Assembly (NCBI GenBank): GCA_015680685.1
Contig: MNCI01020641.1
Location: 283,692 to 347,691, forward strand
Direction: 5' to 3'
Length of the DNA stretch: 64,000 nt
DNA from: Gnetum montanum
Taxonomy: Eukaryota; Streptophyta; Gnetopsida; Gnetales; Gnetaceae
Position numbers and translations under genes: made by a program. The notes under the pieces are model-generated. The model was not told the DNA's origin, made no database searches, and was given only the letters and a program-made list of their open reading frames with translations. Shown here piece after piece: positions 10,121 through 20,679 of the stretch. Position 1 is the stretch's first letter. The number at the start of each line of letters is the position of its first letter.

Positions 10121-11100
10121 GGACAAAACCTTAGAAACTTAAATAATGGGAGTAGAAGACACATTACGAAAATGCTTATGGAATAAATCAGACATTTGAA
10201 ACCACCAAATTTTGATGAGGTAGAAGATCTAGTAGGAGCCTTGAAGTGGTTATGGGAGATAAAAAAAGCTTTTAAACTTATGGAGTATGCTATGGTGCAA
10301 CAAACTTAGTTAGTTACCTATCAACTTAAGGATGTAGTTAATCAAATGTGGAAAATAACTAGAGTTGCTAAAGATTGGAAAAACATGGAAGTAGAATGGG
10401 TTGAATTTGGAAAAACATTTAAAGAGATATGTGTCCAAGGAACATAGGAGGGTCATGACCAAAGAATAAGCCAACTTGGAGGAAGATGATCTCACTGTTT
10501 CGAAGTACAATGCTAAGTTCCTTCAATTAGTGAAATTTTCTTTTTATCTTAAAGATAATAAGGAAGAGATTGCCAATCACTTTATCAATTGATTAAATAA
10601 TGGGGTATTAGCCTAGTGGTAAGGATCTTGTCTTGGTAATCCCATGTCATAAATTCGATTCTACTAGGTAACACTGAGTTTTAAACTTCTATAGATCTTG
10701 GGGTCTACCTATGTTTCACTTATTTTGGGTTCTAATAAAAAACCCTCCTTCCCCACTTTATCAATTAATTAATTGATCCTATTTGTATAGCCATGGTTTT
10801 TTTTAGCTTGACATAGTATGAGTCAATCTACAATACAGCTTTGATGATAGAGAGAAATATGGATATGCACAATGCGAAGAAGTAGAACCTAGGAAAGAGG
10901 AAAAGTAATGTAATAAGACCTTAAATTTCTAAGCAATTTGAGACATTTGAAAGAAGAAAGAATCCAAATGACTTTAGGTGTTTTGCTTATGAATAACAAG
11001 GGGATCGTAGAAGTAATTGCCTAAATTGTCACAAGTGCAGCAAGCTTAGAAACAACTAGTGGAAGTACCCAAATCAAGCAATGTAGAAATGGGATGATAA
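10121..11100 (+). pseudogene. chromovirus-like gag, split by a SINE
   Basis: Gag packages the element RNA. Around 10196-10340 the frame reads a (Pro)-Asn-Phe-Asp-Glu-Val-Glu-Asp segment, then Ala-Leu-Lys-Trp-Leu...Ile-x-x-Ala-Phe-x-x-Met-Glu-Tyr, which follows the usual gag core pattern (Phe-x-Gly...Glu-x-Trp-Leu...Phe-x-x-Met). A weak Cys-rich knuckle-like region is near 10975-11050. A SINE interrupts the frame at 10597. There are many stops, including ones at codons expected to be Gln or Trp. Confidence 0.6.
10597..10753 (+). mobile_element. tRNA-derived SINE with target-site duplication
   Basis: A pol III A box (TTAGCCTAGTGGT, 10608-10620) and B box (AAATTCGATTC, 10651-10661) are spaced about 40 nt apart as in a tRNA. 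A T-rich and AATAAAAAA-containing tail follows. The insert is bounded by the direct repeat CACTTTATCAATT, with matches extending to about 19 bp with one mismatch, at 10578-10590 and 10754-10766. It lies within gag of a chromovirus-like element. Short length and long duplication fit LINE-driven SINE insertion. Confidence 0.75.
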
Positions 11101-11189
11101 GACATAAAATTCCAACTTGCAGAATAAGGATAAAATACACAAAGATAGAATCTATGTTTTTATAGACCAACTCATTTATGATTAGCCCA

Positions 11190-11559
11190 ACATAGTTATG
11201 AAAATTATAGGTAATATTTACGGTTCTTAGTTTTAATGTTGTTCAACACTAAAGCTAGTAATTTTGATATACCCATGTATCCTCTCCTCATGGTTTATTC
11301 AAAAAACCCTCATAGAAGAGTGATTAAAAAGATTCTATCTTCAAGAGAAGTAAAGATACAAGTATGTAAGTATAGGAGTGAGCTCATACCAATGAACCTT
11401 AGGAAATGTAATGTATTTCTTGAGATGGATTGGTTGTCTAAGTATGGAGGATGTTTGAATTGTAAGAATAAGACTCTCAAACTTTAATCTCCTTATGGGA
11501 AAAAAGTTATAATCAAAGCCAGCAATAGGAAAATTAAGCTCAAAATTATAGCTACCAAG
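11190..11559 (+). pseudogene. chromovirus-like protease region
   Basis: The frame 11236-11487 ends in Asp-Trp-Leu-Ser-Lys-Tyr-Gly-Gly...Asn-Cys-Lys-Asn-Lys-Thr-Leu-Lys-Leu. This is the conserved end of chromovirus proteases, usually Leu-Gly-Met-Asp-Trp-Leu-x-x-Tyr...Asp-Cys. Gly of the Leu-Gly-Met is replaced by Glu. The catalytic Asp-Ser/Thr-Gly is not identifiable upstream. The coding resumes as RT at 12387, after the solo LTR. Confidence 0.65.
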
Positions 11560-12386
11560 TGATGAGAACATCATGTAGCCCTTATGTAATCCTTAATGCA
11601 TTATTGTGGATGTGCTTCTCTCTTGTATCTGTGTGTTTTCTTGTGTTGATCTTGTTGGTGATGATTATAGAGTGTTTCAATATGTTTCTAGGCTTTTAGG
11701 AGCTTATGGAGGTATTTGGAACTTTAGCCAAAATGTCTTATTATTTTGGACCTTACCCGAAAAGATGTCTTCTCTTGGTAAAAGACTTCTTTTTCTCATA
11801 AACTATGTCTTTTCAAACTAAAAGACATCTTATGTAATAGCTTGACTCTAAGGAAATATGTCTTCCCTAGAGACAAGATGTCTTCTTTGCATGCCTTACA
11901 TTCTGGAAAGATGTCTTCTCCTTAACAAAGATGTATTTTTTGATGAAGAAAATTTTTTTATATGAATTTTAGTGGATATCATATTATAATTTTGAATGTA
12001 AGGGATGATGAAAGATCACTCAAGAAAGTATAAATAAGTATCAAAAGATGAAGTTTGAATAAGAGTATAAAAGTAAAAGTTAGTGAGAGGTAAGGAAGAG
12101 CACTTGAGAGAGCTTGAGAGAATCTCTTATAAGTATCTTAGCTTGAGCTTATGCTCTAAGGTGATTAACCAAGGAATTGAAAGGGAACATGTGTAGCCTA
12201 TATGATTCTTGGGAGATTTAAGTTGAGCTTGGCTCCTCATTCTTGATGTATTTCCCTATTTTGGGAGTTGTTTAATGAAAGGGAGATTTTCTCTATTTCC
12301 TTATTTTTTATCTTTTCTAGGTTAATTTTTCTTAGAAAGGTTGTAAAGTTGGTCCTTTTAGGATCTTTTGAGACAAATCTACATCA
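11560..12386 (+). repeat. solo LTR between PR and RT of the chromovirus-like element (827 bp)
   Basis: The insert begins TGATGAG and ends ACATCA (perfect TGATG/CATCA ends). The flanks are CCAAG (11555-11559) and CTAAG (12387-12391), a 5-bp target duplication with one C-to-T change. Pol homology stops at one side and resumes at the other. The 5' third carries about eight copies of an AGATGTCT/AGACATCT octamer in both orientations (11740-11950). A TATAAATAAG box is near 12029. The body is not obviously the same as the palindrome-bearing Athila LTRs. Confidence 0.7.
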
Positions 12387-12765
12387 CTAAGAATTTTAAG
12401 AAATTGGATAAGAAAGGCCATGGATGCTATATGATTTTAGTGCAAGATAGTGTTAAGGAGGAAATGGAGTAGATTCTAGTGATTCGGAAATTCTTGAATG
12501 TATTTAAGAAGAAATTCCTTGGGTGTCTCCTATCATATACATTGAATTCAAGATCATACTCTAGCCTAGAACCTAATCAAATTCCAAGGCATCTCATAGG
12601 ATGTCTTTCATGGAGTTGGATAAAATTAAGATACCAATTTAGAAGCTAATGGATAAGGATATGGTTCAACTAAGTGTTTTAGCTTGTGATGGTTCAATGC
12701 TCTTTTTTAACAAGAAGAATAACAATTTAAGGTTATGCATTAACTACAGATAGTTGAATCATCCC
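12387..12765 (+). pseudogene. chromovirus-like RT, N-terminal part
   Basis: Across two or three frames it reads the order expected of a gypsy RT start: a Phe-x-x-Val-Phe-x-x-x-x-Leu segment, a region equivalent to the Glu-Leu-x-x-x-Leu helix, a Lys-Lys-x-(Asn/Asp)-x-x-Leu-Arg-Leu-Cys-Ile segment and an Asn-Tyr-Arg-x-Leu-Asn segment (about 12715-12760). Truncated before the catalytic motif at the junction with the next element. Confidence 0.6.
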
Positions 12766-14110
12766 CACCATCTTTCTCATCATCTAGATTTGACAAAAGA
12801 GAAGATGACCAAGATTAAAGGGGAAATGATCAAAGATAAGGTGGAGATGATAGAATAACCCATTGCAAAGATGGAAGAAGTGAACATAGACAATTGTAAG
12901 AAGAAGAGGGGGCATCATAAAGAAAGAATGTGGAGTAGGCCACACCATAGGAGACATGACAATGATAAGGGCCAAGATGAATAAGATGCTTATGATGAAT
13001 CATTTCTTACTACAAGAAGCATGATCAAAGCCTATAAGGTAGTTCACATTTCCACTAGGCATCAAAGGAATAGCCAGATCAAATGGATTGATATGAACAA
13101 TGTCCCTAAGTTTGAGGAAGGCTACAATGATGACCTACAACATCATCTACAAGTGTTCCATGATGCTTGCATCTTGAAAAATGTTAAAAATAATTGGCAA
13201 AAGTTTAAATTATTTCTTGGGATACTCATAAAGAAATCTAAAAGTTGATATCAGTTCTTAGAACTAGAATCTATTCACAGATGGAGTATGATGCTAGAGT
13301 TGTTCAACGATAAGTATCAAATGTACTCCATGGTGTTCAACTTGAGGAAATAGATTCAAGAGTGGAAACAAGATAATCATAAATTCATTAATGCAACCCT
13401 AGGAAGATATTATTCCTTGCTACATTGTTTTCCAAGCCATGGTTTCTCACATTGGAAGTAACTTCACCACATCATAGATGAGCTCAAAAATAAAACTAGG
13501 GAAACTCTTAGTGTCTATGCTCATGGGAGACTATAAAAAATGAGATTTCATTAGATGCAAAGGTTGATTTGTCAAGTAGAAAAGAATTAAGAAGAGTTTA
13601 AAAAAAGTATAAAAGAGTATAATAGAGATCACTTTATCTACAAAAGGGAGATCCATCTTTGTAAACATGAGGAGGAAGCATCATTAGAGGAGATCGTGTA
13701 GAGGAAAATCTTGTTGATACCAAAATCTGTTACCAAAATTCTAGCTAAGATAGATAAGATGTAGGACCTTCCAATAAGAAGTTTGAATCAATCCTAAAAA
13801 TCATGAAGGTGAAAAAAAAAACAAGGAAGATCCAAGGATAGAGATAGAAGAAGAAAAAAGAACACAGAAAAGGAATACTACCTTTAAAAAGGTAAATTTG
13901 CATAAGTGGATGAGGTTGCAAACTTTGATTCAAATGATGAAGGATGTGACATATGCCAATATGAATATCCAAAGGGTTGTTATCCAATATTGTCACACCT
14001 GCAAGAGTTTGCGGTATATGTCTTAAATTCAAAATTTATCAAAAGACAAGCATCCAGGAAGTTTCCTTCTCCTCAAGATAACTATAGACAACAACTTCAT
14101 CAACACTAAT
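12766..14110 (+). pseudogene. Athila-like gag
   Basis: The frame 13021-13248 contains Asp-Met-(Asn/Lys)-Asn-(Val/Ile)-Pro-(Lys/Arg)-Phe-Glu-x-Gly-Tyr-Asn and Leu-Gln-x-His-Leu-Gln-(Val/Ala)-Phe-His, closely parallel to 56712-56790. At about 13930-13965 it has Gly-Cys-Asp-Ile-Cys-Gln-Tyr-Glu-Tyr-Pro-Lys-Gly-Cys, the knuckle seen at 57560 but with His replaced by Tyr (a C-to-T change). The acidic and basic N-terminal segment (12790-13000) corresponds to 56320-56620. Confidence 0.7.
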
Positions 14111-15649
14111 ACTACCCAAGTCAAATGCCATCTTAGCCTTAAGAGTACCATTAATAGTGGCATAACCTGTAGTCATGAGGGATGTCACCATTAAGGCAAC
14201 AATATCCTTACTAATAGCTAGATCCTTACAAGTACTACATTCAAGAGTTAGTGTCTCCAAGTGGCTCTACTATCACATATGTTTCCATCATTATTACCCT
14301 TTTGAATATCATAGACCTACCACTCCATAAGCGAAATCTTCTTCCACATATACTTCTCACTACTCACAACACCATGCACCTTATGCTTACACTCTCTTAC
14401 CACTTGCACCACCTATGCAAGGTGAAATACCTCTATAGCCTTAATAGTGGAATGCCACAAGTACCATGAAATTGTTAGTGGATGATAATTCAAGTGGTTC
14501 TGTGTAAACCTTGGAAAAGGCTAATTTTTTGGCTTAATAATCTATCCAAACCATCACAAACATCTATGGTTGTGGAATCCTTTCAAACTACCCAAGGAAT
14601 ATCTATCGAGCCATCTTGAAACCAAAAATCTTAAAAAATTTAAATTATCATGTTGATCCATGCCATGACAGAATGGATAGAGGTTGGCACCTTTATAAGA
14701 AAAGAATTGATCATGAAAGTCCCCTAATCTATTTATAGATTGCAAGAAATAACCACAAGGCTCTATTAAACTCAAGTTCTAGTGTGAATTTGATTTTCTA
14801 AGAAATGTATAAAACATATAACCTACCTCTACTTAAGAAATGTAATATTAGGCTAAAGCCTATAAACCAGTCCATGCTAGCAACTTCATCAACACTAATA
14901 CTACCCAAGTGAAATGGCATCTTAGCCTAAAGACCACCATCATCAATGACATGGCTCATAGTCATGAGGGATGCCACCATTAAGGTAACAATATTCTTAT
15001 TGATAGCTATAACCTTATGAGTACTATGTTCAAAAGTTGGTATTACCAAGTGGCTTTATTACCCACACATCTTCCCATCATCACTATCCTCCCAAATATC
15101 ATAGAACTGCCACTCCATAAGCCAAATATTCTTCCACATATACTTCGTAGTACTTACGACACTGTGCACCTTTTGCCTACACTCTCTTACCACTTGCACC
15201 ACCTATCTAAGGTAAATTACCTTTGTAGCCTCAGCAGTGGAATGCCAAAAGTGTCATGAACTTGCAAGTGGATGATAATTCAAGTGGTTCTAAGTGTAAA
15301 CATTTGAAAAGGTAATTTTTGGCCTAAAAATCAATCCAAACCATCATAAACATTTGTGGTTGTGAAATATTTTCAAAATACCCAAGGAATTTCTACCGAG
15401 CCATCTTCAAACCAAAAATATTTAAACATTCAAATGTCATGTTGACCAATGCCATGATAGATTTGATAGAGGTAGGACACTTTTATAGGAAAAGAATTAA
15501 TCATGGAAGTCGCTTGATCTATTTATAGATTGTAGGAAATGATCACAAGGCTCTAGTAGACTCAAGTTCTAGTGTAAATTTGATTTTCTAAGAACCTACC
15601 TCTACTTAAGAAATGTAATAATAGGTTAAAACCTACAAACCAATCTATT
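14092..15649 (+). repeat. 789-bp tandem duplication inside the Athila-like copy
   Basis: Copy 1 is 14092-14880 and copy 2 is 14881-15649. Both start CAACTTCATCAACAC and run in parallel throughout: the same TAGTCATGAGGGATG, CACTCTCTTACCACTTGC and GTGGATGATAATTCAAG blocks recur 780-790 nt apart. Copy 2 is about 20 nt shorter near its end. The segment covers the gag C-terminal tail and the start of the protease region. The copies differ at many positions, so the duplication is old. Confidence 0.85.
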
Positions 15650-15790
15650 ACTATCCTACTAGGATTAGTAGAGGACATTGTGAGTACTATTAGTGGGTGG
15701 TCATATTGGATAAATTTCCTAATGATCCATGTGGACAATTGTAAGAACGACTTTTCAATCATTGGATTGGCTAAGTACAATTGATGCCAA
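15550..15790 (+). pseudogene. Athila-like protease, C-terminal part
   Basis: The sequence reads (Val)-Glu-Asp-Ile-Val-Ser-Thr-Ile-Ser-Gly-Trp-Ser-Tyr, then Asp-Asn-Cys-Lys-x-Asp-Phe-x-Ile-Ile, in parallel with 58540-58640, where the same block continues into the Gly-Arg-Ala-Trp-Leu segment. The catalytic Asp with Ser-Ser follows Leu at about 15561-15570 (tcaagttctagtgta), where Asp is changed. It would have cleaved the Gag-Pol polyprotein. Confidence 0.6.
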
Positions 15791-16429
15791 GTTTGGAATT
15801 AGAGACCTCTTTTTGGAAATGTCCAAGAAAAATAAATTTAGCAAGATAGAGAAGAAGAAAATTCAATGATATTGGATGTAATTTCATACAAAATATGTGG
15901 ACAATCAAAAGCATAATCATCACAACATAGAAAATGTGTGTTGAATCCACTATATGTGGCAACCACAAATCAAGAAGGCACATAGAAGTTGACCACAGAC
16001 AATAGCTCTAGTTTTATAATGTACATGAAACTAGAAAATATTCTCATAAGTACATACATAAATAACATGGATTAAATGGATTAAATAAGGTATCAACTCT
16101 TAAAGTTAGAAAATATAAGAGAACCAAAAGTTGATTGGGAAGAGTTGAAAGTTTTGGAAACCTTTGATTCGGATTCAAACTAAAAATATTACTAGAATAT
16201 TTAGAATATGTGTTCTTAAACAATGAAAAATTGGTAATTATAAATGTGCACCTCACTAAGAAAAAGAAATAAAAGCTATTGAAAGTAGTTAACAAATAAC
16301 TAGTTGCCTTTGCTTGGTCATATGATGAGATACCATTGATAAATCCATGTATACGATAGCATTAGATCTACATAGACTCTACTATCAAGTCCAAGAGATA
16401 GTCATAAAGAGGTTCAAACAAAAATTAAG

Positions 16430-17200
16430 ATAAGTTATTAAAAATAAGATAGAGAATATCCTCAGGGCTAGATTCATCTATCCTATGGTAGACTGTAAAT
16501 GGGTGAGTCCATTGATCATTGTACCAAAGAAAGGAGGGTAATGAAAAGCTTGCATAGATTGCAGATTATTGAACACGACTACTTTCAAATATCATTTTTC
16601 TTGCCATTTGTGGATTAGGTATTGGACATCATTGAAGGCCATAGATACTACAATTTTTTAGATGGATATAGTGGCTACAACCAAATCCAAATCACTTCAA
16701 TAGATCAAGCCAAAATGATGTTCACAAGTCCTTGGGGATATTTCACATATAGAAAGATTCCTTTTAGTTTGCGTAATGCTTTTGCAACCTTTCAATGCCT
16801 TGTTCTTAGCATCTTTTAGTAGCAAGTTTGTAGAGGTACATAAGTTTTTTTGGATGACTTCTCCACCTATGATGCTAATTTTGAACAAGCATCATTGTCT
16901 AGAGTAAGTACTAGACTAATATTTTGAAACCAATCTAAAGTTCAATTGGTAAAAAAGCTACTTGATGGTCTAGGAGGGCATTATCCTAGGGCATAAAATC
17001 TCAAAAAAAGACACTGAGATTTATCCTAAAAGCATGAGGATCATTTAAGGAATCATTAGACAACCTCAAGTAATCAAAGATGTGAGGTCATTCTTTGGGT
17101 ACATTGGTCACTATAGCTGCTTTATCAAAAATTTCTTAAGAATCACCAAATTATTGGTGGAGCTCACTAAGAAGAATGTAGCATTTTAATGAAGTAAGAA
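16430..17200 (+). pseudogene. Athila-like reverse transcriptase
   Basis: Recognisable blocks are a Val-Ser-Pro-Leu-Ile-Ile-Val-Pro-Lys-Lys-Gly-Gly segment (about 16503-16540) and the open frame 16622-16819 with Phe-Leu-Asp-Gly-Tyr-Ser-Gly-Tyr-Asn-Gln-Ile and Phe-Thr-Ser-Pro-Trp-Gly. After a frameshift comes the catalytic Phe-Leu-Asp-Asp (about 16845-16858). The connection to RNase H follows, with many stops. It would copy RNA to DNA. Confidence 0.75.
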
Positions 17201-17239
17201 ATGCAAGTGGGCATGCTAACTCTTGAAGTAAAAACTTTT

Positions 17240-17413
17240 AGAAACATTAATGATATGAACACTTGATTGATCCAAGCCATTCCACATCATGATGGATGCA
17301 TCCTATTTTACCTTGGAAGTAGTACTCATACAGATGGATGATCATAAACATGCATATTACATTCAATGTGCTAGTAGGAGTGTTATAGGTACATAACTTA
17401 CCTACATCACAAC

Positions 17414-17455
<42 letters not shown>

Positions 17456-17770
17456 NNNNNNNNNNNNNNNNNNNNNNNNNNNNNNNNNNNNNNNNNNNNN
17501 NNNNNNNNNNNNNNNNNNNNAAAAAACAAAACAAAACAAAAAAAAAACTAATGATAGTGGTGTATGTCCTTGAGACACTTATGCACTATGTGCTTTGATA
17601 TTCTATTTTTGTCCACAATGACCATAGTGTCATCCACTTATGAATAAACCAGCAGTGAATCTTGTATCATATAGAGAATGGTGATTTTATAGGAATTTGA
17701 TCTAAAAATGAGGAATGGGAAGGGAATTGAGACGGTAGTTATTGATCATTTATCTTGGTTAAGATAGGAT
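17240..17770 (+). pseudogene. Athila-like RNase H, interrupted by a poly-A tract and gap
   Basis: A Thr-(Asn)-Ala-Ser-Tyr start (about 17290-17310) and a Tyr-Tyr-Ile-Gln segment (17355-17366) precede the poly-A tract. After it come Leu-Met-Ile-Val-Val-Tyr-Val-Leu-Glu, a His-Asn-Asp-His-Ser segment and an Ile-Asp-His-Leu-Ser-Trp-like end. The tract sits where the Thr-Thr-Glu-Lys-Glu-Leu motif is in the relative at 60320. RNase H would remove the RNA template. Confidence 0.65.
17415..17548. repeat. poly-A tract containing an assembly gap
   Basis: 41 consecutive A residues (17415-17455), 65 N (17456-17520), then an A-rich stretch with a few C (17521-17548). The gap length may be arbitrary. The minus-strand reading gives a meaningless poly-Phe frame. 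Confidence 0.9.
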
Positions 17771-17959
17771 AACAAGGCTAATGAAGAGTCTTTGTCTAAT
17801 GAATTTCCAAATAATTTGCTTTTTGCTAATGTAGTTGAGGCTTCAACATCAAGGGTTATAAATTAGTATGATGAATTCCTCTTCTACCTACTTATACAAG
17901 AGATTCCTATAGGATGGGACCATAAGACAAAAATAATAATTTCTTTACCAGGTCAAACA

Positions 17960-18185
17960 TTAGATGTAAATAGAGGACAACTGCTATAAAATCTACATAG
18001 ATGATCTAGCACAATGGTGTGTACCTAATAAAGATCAACTATAAGTTCTTAAAGATGCTCATAGAGGTCTTAGTGGTGGCCATTATGTTGGAAGGAGAAT
18101 AACCATACACATCTTGATGATAAGATATTTCTAACCCATGGTCTTTATGGGTGCTCATAATTTTGCCCATTCATACAAACAATAC
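17960..18185 (+). pseudogene. integrase zinc-binding region fragment, Athila-like
   Basis: The frame reads Ala-His-(Arg)-Gly-Leu-Ser-Gly-Gly-His-Tyr-Val-Gly-Arg (about 18055-18095), the equivalent of the His-x-His half of the HHCC motif at 60845-60885. The Cys pair is degraded and the element stops just after the Gln-x-Asp-Gly-Gly equivalent (about 18190). Confidence 0.6.
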
Positions 18186-18263
18186 TAACAAGATGGAGGG
18201 TTAATAACTAGGATGAAAGGGATGATAACTAGAATGATAGGATGGTAACTAGGATGGAGGGAA
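18186..18263 (+). repeat. short minisatellite with GATGATAACTAGGAT units
   Basis: Four irregular units of about 18-22 bp built on GATGGAGGG and GATAACTAGGATG follow the truncated integrase. A single further unit occurs at about 18790-18818. The array may have grown from the Gln-Asp-Gly-Gly coding sequence at the break. Confidence 0.65.
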
Positions 18264-19775
18264 TAGCTCATTATCTTTAACATACCATGCTATAAACTTT
18301 ATTGATTTAATTTCAAAGACCTTTGCTAGTTTCTACAAATCTTGGTAATGATTCATTCTTCTAGCAAACTTTGTTGCAACATCCTTTTGATCATGGTAAT
18401 TGGCCTTGAAAACTTGGAGTTCTAACTTAGCAATATGTAACCTTGTTGTGCATCCATCTTATTTGTGAACTTCGTTTCATATATTAAATTCATTGTGGTC
18501 AATTGTTACTCCAATTTTGTTTAAGGTATCCTTGATATTGCCATGGCTAAGTTGGCATATTGTAGCTTAACCAACTCCATATATTCTATCAAATCTTTGA
18601 TTTGTAGATCTTTGAACTTAAGTTTTACTTAGCTTGATGTATGAAGGTGAAACTATCTAAGATGGACTACCAGTTGAATATGGCACTATTAATCTTGATC
18701 TTTATCATCTACATTTCTTTCTCATTGATTTGTTTGTGCATGTGCATTTGATCTCTAAAGTATATTTCAATCTCTCACATATGCTAATAAGATGGAGGGA
18801 TGATAACTAGGATGTTAAGTTTATAGCATGGATAATACAATTCTATGATTTAACCAAGAAAATTAGAGCTAATTTATTGAAATGCATCTAATAGTTTAAA
18901 GAATTAATCACATGCATTAAATTAAATAATTAAACCTATGTAAATTTTTAGGTGGAGATAGCAAGCCTGATTGTTATCGTGTAAAATTTCCCCTTTAATT
19001 TGATTGAAATTATTTTATCACATATAAGACTACTAACCTATCTTCATTTTGACAATCCTACCTAAATTCTATTTTTAATATCTTTATCAATTTCACCATA
19101 TGATTAGAGGATTGATCATAGGTAGTGAAACTATTTGCAGTAAGGGAATTTTTTAGCTTGAATTATCAGTTTTATTTCAACATTGTTTATGATGTTATTA
19201 AAATTTCATTTCATATATTTGATCTTACTTCTGCTAATTTTCAAGCCTTTGGATTCTAGAGCATGTCTCCACTTTTTCATTTTTATAGTAATATTTTCTT
19301 GAATTATATTTACCAACATAATATCATTTGAAAATAACATATACCACAGGATTCAAGGTGCCTTGAATAGTTTGGCTGATCACCTAGGGACTTAAAAAAA
19401 TATAAATGAAGAAAATAAAAATAAAAATATAGGTTTGAGTAAAAGTAAACATAGAATTAAACTTGAATAAAATCTACACTACAAATGAACTTGCAAACTT
19501 TATTAAAAATAGAAAAAATGCTCAAAGTGTAGAGTTCAAAGAGTACAAATTATGTGCTCAAATGCACAAGAAGCTTTATTTGAAATGGAGCTTGAAGATT
19601 GTTGGAGTTGGTAGGTTGCATTCTATAGTCAAACTCCATGATCTAGGTACTCCCCAACCCCAATTGTCAAAAGCATTTTGCTAGTTTTTGCCTAAATCTG
19701 CAACTTTTGGGTGTAAATGGTGTATACGGTGGCATTTAACTTTTGTGAAAATAAGACTACATTGAGAGTCTCTTG
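18264..19775. other. unassigned AT-rich DNA with a weak coding-like stretch on the minus strand
   Basis: From about 18660 down to 18290 the minus strand can be read, with stops at likely Gln codons, as a Lys/Leu/Glu-rich helical protein that I do not recognise. 18820-19460 is very AT-rich and holds nothing I can name. An open plus-strand frame at 19463-19684 has no recognisable motif. Confidence 0.4.
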
Positions 19776-20679
19776 TGCTTAGGTAGATGCCAATTACTTC
19801 AAAAGTCTTGCAAAGTGCTGAAATGGGTTTTAGGTGCTCAAGGTTGCTACGATGGTATGGTTGCAAAAATGTTTAGAACCTGAATGAAGTGGTCAAGCTT
19901 GGCTTTTATAGGCTTTGAAATTGATGAATTTAGGTTATAAATTTTTACCATAATTGTTGATAGATTGATGTTTTTTGTAGGGTTTACAAGTCATAATCCC
20001 TAGCATAGTTGACCATTTATGGCAGGTTTTGACACCCAAGGGCCATCAAAACCACATTGGATACTAAAAATAATAAACTGACTTTTGTGACTATGCTAGC
20101 TTCACCTCAACTATGCTAGCCTTGGGAAACTATGATAGTATTGTTGGAATTTGCTAGGAAATGTGGTGAATATGTTGACTATGTAAATACTATTGAAAAT
20201 TTGAGATGACTATGCTAGCCATGCTACAACTGCTAGGAACTGTAGCAACTACATTAGGAATTGTTGGGAAATTGAAAACCTAATAACACAAACACTGGCC
20301 TTGCAATATCCATGCTGGGTTTTGTGACAATTTAGTAGGAAATTATTGGAAAATGAAAAACCCAACACTAGCAATGCTAGGTATAGGTGGCTCTAGTGTA
20401 GTTGAGCCTATACCCCCAAAAAAACCCATGAAAATGCCAAATTCGGTAATCCTCAAGGCATTTTTAGCCTTCCCAAGCCCACATATAGATATGACATTAC
20501 TTTTTCTACTTGGGAAGTGAGGCAGAAGAAACTTATAAGGCATTTTTTAGCTCCAAAAAGTTAAAGTATGCAAGATTACAACTCATGGGCCACAAACCTT
20601 ACATTTACAATAAGATCTTGCCTCAAGTTGGATGATGAAGGTTACAAGTTATAACATGCAATTTCTAGGTGGTGTTTCA
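19776..20679 (-). repeat. 3' LTR of the Tat-like element (about 904 bp)
   Basis: On the minus strand it begins TGAAACACCACC and ends at CCTAAGCA. It parallels 46415-47259 along its whole length, apart from a segment of about 40 nt near 20550-20600 missing in the other copy. TATAAAAGCC is at 19901-19910 (minus) and is kept in both LTRs, a good promoter candidate. CTATGCTAGCC-type motifs fill 20030-20390. The outer boundary is set by where the two copies stop matching. Confidence 0.7.

Larger units (their letters stand above)
7571..12765 (+). mobile_element. truncated chromovirus-like Ty3/gypsy element (gag, PR, start of RT)
   Basis: Gag (from about 10120), protease (to 11559) and the first part of RT (12387-12765) occur in the plus-strand order of a chromovirus. 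A SINE and a solo LTR are nested inside. RT stops abruptly near 12765, after the Arg-Leu-Cys-Ile-Asp-Tyr-Arg region, where an Athila-like gag begins. The rest of pol and the 3' LTR are not seen. All frames are broken by stops. Confidence 0.65.
12766..18185 (+). mobile_element. Athila-like gag-pol copy, truncated at both ends
   Basis: Plus-strand order gag (12766-14091), duplicated spacer (14092-15649), protease (15550-15790), RT (16430-17200), RNase H (17240-17770) and the zinc-binding start of integrase (17960-18185). Each part resembles the element at 54810-64000. No LTRs are attached: the left end abuts a chromovirus RT and the right end stops in the integrase zinc region, where a minisatellite starts. 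All frames are decayed. Confidence 0.75.

Noticed and set aside
10609-10661. Functional tRNA gene
   Set aside because: A and B boxes are present but the sequence cannot fold into a full cloverleaf by eye and is flanked by a target duplication; it is a SINE head.
14092-15649. Possible LTR pair
   Set aside because: The copies are directly adjacent, contain gag-protease coding similarity and lack TG/CA ends, so this is a tandem duplication.
17247-17534. poly-Phe frame on the minus strand
   Set aside because: An artefact of the poly-A tract and gap.
19776-20679. Target-site duplication for the Tat-like element
   Set aside because: Flanking five bases (TCTTG on the left, CTCAT on the right) do not match, and shifting the boundaries does not help.
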